From an uncultured Lachnospiraceae bacterium (lineage in GTDB: Bacteria > Bacillota > Clostridia > Lachnospirales > Lachnospiraceae), in NCBI GenBank assembly GCA_946183625.1, contig CAMHCL010000052.1, positions 1 through 9,864 on the forward strand: DNA of 9,864 nt, read 5' to 3'. Positions 1 to 7,966 of the stretch are shown one piece after another (position 1 is the first letter of the stretch; each line of letters opens with the position of its first letter). The notes below the pieces were generated by a model that had not been told where the DNA came from, did no database searches, and saw only the letters and a program-made list of their open reading frames with translations. The position numbers were made by a program, and so were the translations under genes.

Positions 1-100
1 ATTTTAAGACATATCAATATGAACTTATAAGAACAATCAAAAATATTAAGTTTACAAATTCAGTTTGACAAATCTGCCATCTTACGGGAAAATAAAGTGC

Positions 101-130
101 TTGACAGTCGATATTGGATTGTGGTAACCT
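101..130 (+). promoter_or_regulatory. Sigma-A-like promoter of the T-box operon
   Basis: A perfect -35 hexamer TTGACA lies at 101-106. It is followed after 18 bases by TAACCT at 125-130, which matches the -10 consensus only at its first two and last positions. Transcription would begin near 137, about 25 bases before stem I of the T-box leader, which is a normal distance. A second TTGACA at 65-70 has no convincing -10 partner. The position is well supported by the leader downstream; the weak -10 makes the exact hexamer uncertain. Confidence 0.55.
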
Positions 131-393
131 AGTTTTACGATTAATTTTATAAACATCAAATGCGTTGATGGGGAATAGTAAGTGTAGAGGATGCCTGCTG
201 CAAACGTGGTGATGCAGCGAAGAGAACTGTCGGGTGGTGCAAGACAGAGGATAGTCACACCGAACTCGCCCTTGAGCAGATCGGGTGAAATAACAGTAGT
301 CCGATTCGGAGCCCTACCGTTACAGAGGGAAGATATGAGTACTGTATAATCAGTTCCGTGTCGATGAGTGCGTGTGATGATAATTCACACGAA

Positions 394-425
394 GTAGAGT
401 GGTACCGCGTGATTCACGTCTCTAC
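394..425 (+). promoter_or_regulatory. T-box antiterminator helix
   Basis: GTAGAG (394-399) pairs with CTCTAC (420-425). The TGGTACCG bulge (400-407) lies on the 5' side and would receive the tRNA acceptor end. Above the bulge, CGTG (408-411) pairs with CACG (415-418) around an ATT loop. The 3' arm overlaps the 5' arm of the terminator at 417-430, so the two structures are mutually exclusive, as in a standard T-box switch. Confidence 0.93.
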
Positions 426-458
426 AGACCGTTGGTTTGTGGAGACGTTTTATTTTTT
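417..458 (+). terminator. Leader terminator of the T-box switch
   Basis: A 14-bp stem forms between 417-430 and 434-447 with a GTT loop (431-433). It is fully paired apart from T-G and G-T wobbles. It is followed by a T-rich tract at 448-458, TTTT-A-TTTTTT. This is the default OFF structure; uncharged tRNA binding stabilises the overlapping antiterminator and permits read-through to the start codon at 495. Confidence 0.95.
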
Positions 459-494
459 CCTATTGTATTATAATATTTTTAGAGGAGAAGCCAA

Positions 495-1889
495 ATGAGA
501 AAAATTGATTATTCAGACAAGACGTTGAAGAATTCACGTATCGGGCTTAGCTTTCGTGAGAAAGTTGAGACTGCAAGGTATCTTGATCGTCTAGAAATTG
601 AAGCTATTGAGTTACCGGTAATAGAGAATCTACAGGTTGACAGTCTGTTGGTTAAGTCCATTGCGGCAGCTCTCTCTAATGCTGTACTTACCATAGATGT
701 TGGTTGGACAGAAGAAGGAATAGATATTGCGTGGGCTGCAATAGAGAATGCGCTGAAGAAGCGCCTGCAGGTAGTTATTCCCGTAAGTACAGTACAGATG
801 GAATATAAGGTTCATAAGAAGCCGCCTGTAGTTCTTACATTAATAGATACTCTTGTAAAGAAATGTAAGACTCTGTGTGATGATGTGGAATTTGTGGCAG
901 AAGATGCTACAAGAGCCGAAAGAGAATATCTTAAGGAAGCAATAGAGACAGCAATCAATGCCGGAGCAAGCAAGATTACGGTAAATGATGATGCGGGAAC
1001 TATGATGCCTCCTGAATCTGCTGAATTTATCGGATATGTTAAGGAAATCGTAAACGGAAGAGCTGCTCTAGGTGCGGGAACATCCAATTCACTTGGTATG
1101 GCTGATATATGCGCTGTTGAATCTGTAATTGCAGGAGCTGACAGACTTAGTGTTGCGGTTTATGGAGATTCGGCAGATATTCAGGGAGTTACAAGGATAC
1201 TTCTTGGATGTTCTGAAAAATGCGGAGCAGAACCAAATGTAAAGAATACGGAACTGCAGCGTAATTGTGATTTTATCTGCCGCATGAATGATTCTGATTA
1301 TGATAAAAGAACTCCGTTTGATGCAGGAGTAAGAGCTAAGGATGAGTTTAATATCGGAGAGCTTGGAGTAGGTGATGACATCAGCGTTGTGGCTGAAGCT
1401 GTGAATAAGCTTGGTTATGACCTGTCCGAGGAAGATATGAAAAATGTTTACGAGAAGGTAAACAGAGAAGCTGCAAAGAAGAATATAACAGCAAGAGACC
1501 TGGATGCTATAGTTGCCAGTACAGCACTTCAGGTACCGCCTACATATGAACTTGTAAGCTATGTAATTAATTCGGGAAATATAATATCTGCAACAGCCAA
1601 TATTTCACTGAAGTATAATGGTGAAGTTTTATCGGGAGTGAGCATAGGAGACGGACCGATAGATGCTGCATTTCTTGCAATGGAAGGAATCATCGGACAT
1701 CATTATGAACTGGATGATTTTCAGATAGATGCTGTAACTGAAGGCAGAGAAGCATTAGGTGAAGCGCTGATACGTCTTCGCGCCGATAACGGAAGATTAT
1801 ATTCGGGAAGAGGAATATCAACGGATATAATCGGAGCAAGTATCAGAGGTTATATCAATGCGCTCAACAAGATCGTATATGAACAGTAA
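495..1889 (+). CDS. LeuA-like protein: divergent HMGL-type barrel with intact leucine-regulatory domain
   Basis: A homologue of 2-isopropylmalate synthase, 464 residues against roughly 500 or more in typical LeuA. Residues about 4-270 align with the HMGL-like TIM barrel (FVAEDATR at 133-140, NDDAG at 164-168, SLGMA at 199-203). Residues about 270-340 are the linker subdomains. Residues about 345-462 are a well-kept LeuA dimer/allosteric domain (GDGPIDAAF at 385-393, GRG at 438-440, near-C-terminal DIIGASIRGYINALN). In LeuA the catalytic metal is held by the Asp of an RDG motif and two His of HxHND. Here the RDG position reads KNS (12-14) and the HxHND position reads GTSNS (195-199), so all three ligands appear lost. 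It probably does not condense acetyl-CoA with 2-oxoisovalerate, and may sense leucine or partner another enzyme. AGGAG at 483-487 fixes the start. It is the first gene after the T-box. A synthase using different ligands cannot be excluded. Confidence 0.85.
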   Translation: MRKIDYSDKTLKNSRIGLSFREKVETARYLDRLEIEAIELPVIENLQVDSLLVKSIAAALSNAVLTIDVGWTEEGIDIAWAAIENALKKRLQVVIPVSTVQMEYKVHKKPPVVLTLIDTLVKKCKTLCDDVEFVAEDATRAEREYLKEAIETAINAGASKITVNDDAGTMMPPESAEFIGYVKEIVNGRAALGAGTSNSLGMADICAVESVIAGADRLSVAVYGDSADIQGVTRILLGCSEKCGAEPNVKNTELQRNCDFICRMNDSDYDKRTPFDAGVRAKDEFNIGELGVGDDISVVAEAVNKLGYDLSEEDMKNVYEKVNREAAKKNITARDLDAIVASTALQVPPTYELVSYVINSGNIISATANISLKYNGEVLSGVSIGDGPIDAAFLAMEGIIGHHYELDDFQIDAVTEGREALGEALIRLRADNGRLYSGRGISTDIIGASIRGYINALNKIVYEQ

Positions 1890-1908
1890 TAAGATTCGGA
1901 GGTAATAT

Positions 1909-4395
1909 ATGAGACTTTCATTTTCTACGCACGGTTGGTGCGATAAAGAGTGGGATTTTCTGGTTGAGTCAGCTGCAATCAACGGTATTTCAGGTATTGA
2001 AATAGCAAGTGACCAATGTGACGTATATTCACAAGACGGAGGTCCATTCCATAAATATAATATTACGGCAACTATCAGAGAATTAAGAGATAAGGGTATT
2101 GCTGTGGCAGCGCTTAACTCGGGATGCGATATGGCGTCTTCTGCCCTTTCCGTAAAGGCAGAGGAGGAAATCATTTCCAGGATAAAGCTTGCACAGTCCC
2201 TTTCGGTAAAGTATGTTATTTTATTCGGTGCTAAGGGTGGAAGCGTTGATATTTCCAGAAGCGTGATAAGTAAGGTCCTTCCTGAAGCAAGAAAAAGAGG
2301 TATAACCCTTCTGGTAAAAACCAGCGGAATGTATTCAAATACAGCACTTCTGAAGGAACTGCTTGATGGATTTGCATGTGATGATCTTGGGGCAAGCTGG
2401 AATATATATGCTCCGTATCGTGAGTATAATGAAGATCCGCAGACAACTATCCAGAATCTAGGTGCATATGTAAGACATGTACATGTATGTGATTCCAAGG
2501 AATCTCATGGTGACTTAAAGCATGCACTTGTAGGTGAGGGAGATTTGCCTATACCTGAGATGATGACAGCTCTTGCTTCAATAAATTATGATGGTTTCAT
2601 GTCACTCAGATGGGATCCTTTATGGATTCCGGGACTTGATGATCTTGATGTTATTCTGACACATTATGCTGCAACAATGAGCAGATACGGAAATACTGCC
2701 AGAAAAAAATCACATCTTTATGACAACAGAAGCCATACAGGAAATTATATATGGAAGCACGATGATCTTATAGACCTGACCTTCGGCCAGCTGCTTGATA
2801 AGGTAGTTGAGGAGTTTCCGGATCAGTTGGCATTTAAGTATACAACACTGGATTATACCAAGACCTATAAGCAGTTCAGGGATGATGTTGATGAATTTGC
2901 TAAGACCCTCTTATCACTTGGAGTAAGACCGGGAAAGCAGGTTGCCATATGGGCAACTAATGTGCCTCAGTGGTTTATTACCTTCTGGGCAGTAACCAAG
3001 ATAGGTGCCGTACTTGTTTCTGTAAATACTGCTTATAAGATACATGAGATAGAATATCTGTTAAAGCAGAGTGATACTCATACACTGGTAATGATAGACG
3101 GTTGGAGAGATTCAGACTACCTTGCTACCATGAAGGAGCTTTGCCCTGAGATGAATGATCTTAAACCGGGTGAACAGCTTCATTCCAAGAGACTGCCTTT
3201 CCTTCGTAATATCATTACGGTAGACTGCAGACTTCCGGGATGTCTGACCTGGGAGGAGTCTCTGCTTAGAGCAGAAAGTGTTCCAAATGAGGAACTTCAA
3301 AGGTATGCATCAGCCGTTGATAAAAATGATGTCTGCAATATGCAGTACACCAGCGGCACCACCGGATTCCCAAAGGGTGTAATGCTTACCCATTATAATG
3401 TAGTAAATAACGGTAAATATATCGGAGATCATATGGATCTGTCTACTGCTGACCGTATGATGATACAGGTTCCTATGTTCCATTGCTTCGGAATGGTTCT
3501 TTCAATGACAGCGGGCATGACCCATGGAACAACTATATATCCGCTTCCGTATTTTTCACCAAAGCCTGCACTTGAATGTGTTCATAAGGAGAGAATTACG
3601 ACCTTTAACGGTGTTCCGACCATGTTTATAGCAATGAACCAGCATCCTGATTTTGAAAAGACTGATTTTTCATCTGTCAGAACCGGTATCATGGCAGGAT
3701 CCAACTGCCCTGCAGAACTTATGAAGAAGGTCTCCGAGATAATGAATATGAAGGAAATAGTAAGTGTTTACGGTCAGACCGAGTCAAGTCCGGGAGATAC
3801 CATGAGCAGCTACTATGATCCGATTGATGTTCGTACTGATACGGTAGGTTCCGCATTTGCAAATGTGGAATGCAAGATCGTAGATCCTGAAACAGGAAAG
3901 GATTGTCCTGTAGGTGTTGACGGAGAATTCGTTGCAAGAGGTTATAATATCATGAAGGGATATTATAAGATGCCAAAAGCAACGGCAGAAACCATTGATA
4001 AGGACGGATGGCTTCATACCGGAGATCTTGCAAAGATGGACGAGAACGGAAATTACTATATCACAGGACGTCTTAAGGATATGATAATCCGAGGCGGTGA
4101 AAATATCTATCCTAAGGAAATAGAAGAATTCATTTATACTCATCCGGATGTAAAGGATGTACAGGTTATCGGAGTTCCGGACAAGAGAATGGGTGAAGAG
4201 ATATTGGCCTGCATAATCTTAAAAGAGGATGCGACAGTTACCGTTGAGGAAATGAAGGAATTCATAACAGCCTCTATTGCTCGTCACAAGGTTCCAAGAT
4301 ATATTGAGTTCATGGATGAATTCCCAATGAATGCAGCAGGAAAGATTCTAAAATATAAAATGAGAGAAGATGCAGCAAAGCGCTTAGGCCTTTGA
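1909..4395 (+). CDS. Fusion: xylose-isomerase-like TIM barrel + ACSF2-like acyl-CoA synthetase (AMP-forming)
   Basis: An 828-residue two-domain protein, cytosolic with no signal peptide. Residues 1-260 form a sugar-phosphate isomerase/AP-endonuclease-2 type barrel, with HVHVCD at 190-195 and YDGFMSLRW at 227-235. Residues about 285-828 form an adenylating acyl-CoA synthetase, which turns a carboxylic acid, ATP and CoA into acyl-CoA, AMP and PPi. Its motifs are the P-loop YTSGTTGFPKG (480-490), YGQTES (621-626), HTGDL (703-707), GRLKDMIIRGGENIYP (720-735) and the catalytic Lys812 in AAGKILKYK. The C-terminal half resembles ACSF2 and other medium-chain acyl-CoA ligases; the exact acid is unknown. 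In the barrel, positions that normally bind metal read Lys137, Asn165 and Arg234 instead of Glu, Asp and Glu, so isomerase activity is doubtful. The start has GGAGG at 1898-1902, 19 bases after the LeuA-like gene. The reading frame is continuous across the fusion. Confidence 0.93.
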   Translation: MRLSFSTHGWCDKEWDFLVESAAINGISGIEIASDQCDVYSQDGGPFHKYNITATIRELRDKGIAVAALNSGCDMASSALSVKAEEEIISRIKLAQSLSVKYVILFGAKGGSVDISRSVISKVLPEARKRGITLLVKTSGMYSNTALLKELLDGFACDDLGASWNIYAPYREYNEDPQTTIQNLGAYVRHVHVCDSKESHGDLKHALVGEGDLPIPEMMTALASINYDGFMSLRWDPLWIPGLDDLDVILTHYAATMSRYGNTARKKSHLYDNRSHTGNYIWKHDDLIDLTFGQLLDKVVEEFPDQLAFKYTTLDYTKTYKQFRDDVDEFAKTLLSLGVRPGKQVAIWATNVPQWFITFWAVTKIGAVLVSVNTAYKIHEIEYLLKQSDTHTLVMIDGWRDSDYLATMKELCPEMNDLKPGEQLHSKRLPFLRNIITVDCRLPGCLTWEESLLRAESVPNEELQRYASAVDKNDVCNMQYTSGTTGFPKGVMLTHYNVVNNGKYIGDHMDLSTADRMMIQVPMFHCFGMVLSMTAGMTHGTTIYPLPYFSPKPALECVHKERITTFNGVPTMFIAMNQHPDFEKTDFSSVRTGIMAGSNCPAELMKKVSEIMNMKEIVSVYGQTESSPGDTMSSYYDPIDVRTDTVGSAFANVECKIVDPETGKDCPVGVDGEFVARGYNIMKGYYKMPKATAETIDKDGWLHTGDLAKMDENGNYYITGRLKDMIIRGGENIYPKEIEEFIYTHPDVKDVQVIGVPDKRMGEEILACIILKEDATVTVEEMKEFITASIARHKVPRYIEFMDEFPMNAAGKILKYKMREDAAKRLGL

Positions 4396-4430
4396 TGTAA
4401 AGTGTTCGGAATAGAAAGAAGGTAAGATAA

Positions 4431-7400
4431 ATGTCTTTTAATGAATTTAAACCAGGTGAGATGGTTACTATGGATGGAAATGAGGCAGCAGCTTTTGTTG
4501 CATATCATTTCTCAGAGATAGCAGCAATATATCCGATAACTCCGTCGAGCCCTATGGCAGAATATACAGATGAATGGTCCGCTAAAGGAAAACTGAACCG
4601 TTACGGACAGACTGTAAGTCTTGTTGAAATGCAGTCTGAAGCAGGTGCCATCGGTGCTGTTCACGGAGCAGTAACATCAGGCGCATTTGCTACAAGCTTT
4701 ACAAGTTCACAGGGTCTTATGCTTATGATACCTGTGCTTCATAGAATTTCAGGAGAGAGACTACCTGCAGTACTTCATGTTGCTGCCAGAACAGTAGGAA
4801 CTCACGGAATGAGTATATTCGGAGATCATTCTGATGTAATGAACTGTCGTCAGACCGGATTTGCGCAGCTCTGTTCATCTTCTGTTCAGGAGGTTATGGA
4901 CATAGCAGCTGTTGCACATCTTGCTGCAGTGAAGTCCAGCATACCGTTTATGCACTTCTTTGATGGATTCCGTACCAGTCATGAGCTGGCAAAGGTTGAA
5001 GTTATAGATTATGAGAAACTTGACAGCCTGGTTGATGAGGATGCTGTAAGACGTTTCAGAGAGAATGCTCTTAATCCGGAGCATCCTATGCTTAGAAATA
5101 CAGTACAGAACGGAGATGTATATTTCCAGACAAGAGAAGCAAATAATACGGATTATGCAAATCTTCCGGATGTTGTTGAATCTTATCTTGAAGGTATCTC
5201 AAAGATAACAGGAAGAGAGTATCACACATTTAATTATTACGGAGCACCTGACGCAGACAGAGTTATAGTAGCTATGGGCTCAGTTGCAGGCGCAATATGC
5301 GAGACTATCGATGCCCTTAATGCGGCAGGAGAGAAATTAGGTTTCGTAAATGTACATCTGTATCGTCCGTTCTCAATAGAGCATTTTCTTAATGCAATGC
5401 CGAAGACTGTTAAGAAGATTGCAGTACTTGATCGTTGTAAGGAAATGGGAAGTGCAGGAGAGCCTCTTTACCAGGATGTCTGCACAGCTTATACAAATAA
5501 AGAGTCTGATGTTGTAATTGTAGGTGGTAGATATGGTCTTTCATCCAAGGATACAAGACCTGACCAAATAGCTGCTGTATATACAAATCTCAATCAGGAT
5601 GAGCCAAAGAATTCATTTACAATCGGTATTGAGGATGACGTAACTCATCTCAGCCTTCCTATCGTGAAGGGCGCTGTAAAGAGACCAAAGCATATAACAG
5701 CATGTAAATTCTGGGGACTCGGAAGTGACGGAACAGTAGGTGCCAACAAAAACTCGGTTGACATCATTAATTCGGCAACAAATAAATATGCTCAGGCATA
5801 TTTTGAATATGATGCCAAGAAATCTTTCGGTGTTACAAAGTCGCATCTTAAGTTTTCGGATAAGCCTATTAAGGGAAGCTATCTTGTTCACTCAGCAGAT
5901 TTCGTTGCCTGCTCAAATCAGCAGTTCATACTTGATTATGACATAGTGGATGATATCAAGGAGGGCGGAAGCTTCCTTCTTAATACAGGATGGACTCCTG
6001 AAGAGCTGAATGTGATGCTTCCTGCTAAGGTTCGTCGTATTCTTGCTGAAAAGAATATAAACTTTTATACGATAGATGCTACAGCTATAGCTTTTGAGCT
6101 GGAGCTGGGCCAGCATACAAATGTTATACTTCAGGCAGCATTCTTTGCTATAGCCGATATAATACCGACTCAGGAAGCTGCTGAGTATATGAAGGATGCC
6201 GTTAAGAAAACATATTTCAAAAAGGGTGAAACAATAGTAGGAAGAAATATTGCTGCTATTGAAAAAGGACTTAGCGGATTCACCAAGGTGGAAATTCCTG
6301 CAGACTGGAAAAATGCAGCAGATGAGGAGACTGATACAGTTGATGACCGTCCGGATGTTGTTAAAAACATTCTGGAGCCGCTTAATAAGCAAAAGGGTGA
6401 TGAACTTCCGGTATCCGCATTTATCGACAGACAGAATGGTGCCATTGAAATGGGACTTACAGCATATGAGAAAAGAAATATTGCTGTTCAGGTTCCTCTG
6501 TGGGATGCAACTAAATGTGTACAGTGTAACAGATGTTCAATGGTATGCTCACATGCAGTTTTAAGACCGTACCTTTTAAATGAGGAGGAAGCCAAGGCTG
6601 CTCCTGAAGAGGTTGTTATGGTCGATGCAAAAGGTAAGGGCGTTGAAGATATGAAATATACACTTCAGTGCAGTACCGCAGACTGTACCGGTTGCCAGAG
6701 CTGTGTAAACAACTGTCCTACTGGTGCACTTACTATGCAGCCTGTTCCTGAGGTTGACCTTACATCATGGAATTACTGTCTTGGTCTTGATGATAAGCCG
6801 GACTTCTTTGATCCGTATTCGGTTAAGGGAAGCCAGTTCAGGCGTCCGTTATTAGAGTTCTCGGCTGCATGTGCAGGATGTGGTGAGACAGTATATGCAA
6901 AACTCATGACACAGCTTTTCGGAGATCGTTGTTACTGGGCAAACGGAACCGGATGTTCACAGGCATGGGGAGCACCAATGCCGGGAATTCCTTATACAGT
7001 TAATAAAAAAGGCCATGGCGTTGCATGGGGTAACAGCTTGTTTGAGAATAATGCCGAGTATAGTCTTGGTATGTATCTTGCTATAAAGCAGCAAAGAGAA
7101 ACAGAGAAGCTTCGTACTGAAAAACTTCTTGAAGTAACAGAAAATGAGGCACTTAAAGAAGCTGCTAATAACTGGATCAGTCTCTATGATGATTTTGATG
7201 CTTCCGTAAAGGCAAGCAATGACTATCTGGCTGCTTTGGAAGATTCTCTTAAGCAGGGATGCTCTAAAGAAGAATCAGATATTATTAATGAGATTCTTAA
7301 GGCAAAGGATCAGCTTACCAAGAAAACCTTCTGGATGTATGGTGGAGACGGATGGGCATATGATATCGGTTTCGGAGGTCTTGACCATGTAATAGCATCG

Positions 7401-7961
7401 GGTGAGGATATAAATGTATTCGTTATTGATACGGAAGTTTATTCCAATACCGGAGGACAGTCCAGTAAGGCTACACCTCTTGGCGCAGTTGCAAAGTTTG
7501 CATCCAGCGGTAAGAAATCGCCAAAGAAGGATCTTGGATCGATGCTTATGACCTACGGAAATGTATATGTAGCACAGGTTGCTATGGGTGCAAGTCCGGA
7601 GCAGCTCCTTAAGGCATTTAAAGAGGCAATGGCTCACAAGGGACCATCTGTAATCGTTGCCTACACACCATGTACTGCACATGGAATGAAGTGTGGTATG
7701 GGCGGAGCTCAGCAGGAGATGAAGAGAGCGGTTCAGGCAGGCTACTGGCTGCTTTGGAGATACGATCCGGAAACAGGCGAAATGCATCTTGATTCTAAGG
7801 AACCGGATACACCGCTTGAGGAATTCCTTGACGGTGAAGTTCGTTACAATGTTCTTAAAAGAACATTCCCAGAGAATGCAAAAGAACTTTTCGAAAAGAG
7901 TACAGATAGAGCAAAAGAGAGATACGAGAGATTCCTTGGAATGTCCACGGATCATAAATAA
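4431..7961 (+). CDS. nifJ: Pyruvate:ferredoxin (flavodoxin) oxidoreductase
   Basis: Single-chain PFOR of 1176 residues, the usual length. It interconverts pyruvate plus CoA with acetyl-CoA plus CO2, using thiamine diphosphate and three [4Fe-4S] clusters and passing electrons to ferredoxin or flavodoxin. The N-terminal domain has YPITPSSPMAE (34-44), with Thr37 and Arg120 (in HVAAR) matching the pyruvate-binding pair of the Desulfovibrio enzyme, and Glu70 near the cofactor. The ferredoxin domain has Cys696/699/702/706 and Cys752/755/758/762. The proximal cluster cysteines are 814, 817, 842 and 1081. The thiamine site carries GGDGWAYDIGFGG and DTEVYSNTGGQ. All key residues are present, so it should be active. 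AAGG at 4419-4422 serves the start. The gene lies 35 bases after the acyl-CoA synthetase fusion with no terminator between, so it is probably read from the leucine T-box unit; a weak internal promoter cannot be ruled out. The ends match the family with no C-terminal extension. Confidence 0.98.
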   Translation: MSFNEFKPGEMVTMDGNEAAAFVAYHFSEIAAIYPITPSSPMAEYTDEWSAKGKLNRYGQTVSLVEMQSEAGAIGAVHGAVTSGAFATSFTSSQGLMLMIPVLHRISGERLPAVLHVAARTVGTHGMSIFGDHSDVMNCRQTGFAQLCSSSVQEVMDIAAVAHLAAVKSSIPFMHFFDGFRTSHELAKVEVIDYEKLDSLVDEDAVRRFRENALNPEHPMLRNTVQNGDVYFQTREANNTDYANLPDVVESYLEGISKITGREYHTFNYYGAPDADRVIVAMGSVAGAICETIDALNAAGEKLGFVNVHLYRPFSIEHFLNAMPKTVKKIAVLDRCKEMGSAGEPLYQDVCTAYTNKESDVVIVGGRYGLSSKDTRPDQIAAVYTNLNQDEPKNSFTIGIEDDVTHLSLPIVKGAVKRPKHITACKFWGLGSDGTVGANKNSVDIINSATNKYAQAYFEYDAKKSFGVTKSHLKFSDKPIKGSYLVHSADFVACSNQQFILDYDIVDDIKEGGSFLLNTGWTPEELNVMLPAKVRRILAEKNINFYTIDATAIAFELELGQHTNVILQAAFFAIADIIPTQEAAEYMKDAVKKTYFKKGETIVGRNIAAIEKGLSGFTKVEIPADWKNAADEETDTVDDRPDVVKNILEPLNKQKGDELPVSAFIDRQNGAIEMGLTAYEKRNIAVQVPLWDATKCVQCNRCSMVCSHAVLRPYLLNEEEAKAAPEEVVMVDAKGKGVEDMKYTLQCSTADCTGCQSCVNNCPTGALTMQPVPEVDLTSWNYCLGLDDKPDFFDPYSVKGSQFRRPLLEFSAACAGCGETVYAKLMTQLFGDRCYWANGTGCSQAWGAPMPGIPYTVNKKGHGVAWGNSLFENNAEYSLGMYLAIKQQRETEKLRTEKLLEVTENEALKEAANNWISLYDDFDASVKASNDYLAALEDSLKQGCSKEESDIINEILKAKDQLTKKTFWMYGGDGWAYDIGFGGLDHVIASGEDINVFVIDTEVYSNTGGQSSKATPLGAVAKFASSGKKSPKKDLGSMLMTYGNVYVAQVAMGASPEQLLKAFKEAMAHKGPSVIVAYTPCTAHGMKCGMGGAQQEMKRAVQAGYWLLWRYDPETGEMHLDSKEPDTPLEEFLDGEVRYNVLKRTFPENAKELFEKSTDRAKERYERFLGMSTDHK

Positions 7962-7966
7962 AAAGA

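Larger units (their letters stand above)
161..458 (+). promoter_or_regulatory. T-box riboswitch leader, leucine (CTC) specifier
   Basis: This tRNA-sensing leader couples transcription of the downstream operon to uncharged tRNA. Stem I is closed by 161-172 pairing with 269-278. Above it is an internal loop with an AGTA loop-E-type strand (177-180) facing GAACTC (262-267), and GTGT (182-185) then pairs with ACAC (257-260). The specifier triplet is best read as CTC at 265-267 (Leu), preceded by GAA and followed by a purine. The distal end has AGAGA, then CTGTC/GACAG (227-231/242-246) enclosing a GGTGGTGCAA-type loop. Stem II pairs ATCGG (280-284) with CCGAT (301-305). The IIA/B element has CCCT (312-315) facing AGGG (326-329) with the conserved CCGTTA between. 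Stem III is CGTGTGA/TCACACG (371-377/385-391). The T-box AGAGTGGTACCGCG is at 396-409; its TGGT bulge would pair with ACCA, which fits the A73 discriminator of tRNA-Leu. Leu is also consistent with the LeuA-like first gene. Confidence 0.95.

Noticed and set aside
469..474. TATAAT just after the leader terminator as a T-box-independent promoter
   Set aside because: No acceptable -35 lies 16-18 bases upstream (that region is the T-tract), and the hexamer sits in an A/T-rich spacer where chance matches are common.
1818..2498. Long open frame of 226 codons on the - strand across the LeuA-like/fusion junction
   Set aside because: It lies antisense to two strongly supported genes, shows no recognisable domain and is explained by codon bias of the + strand genes.
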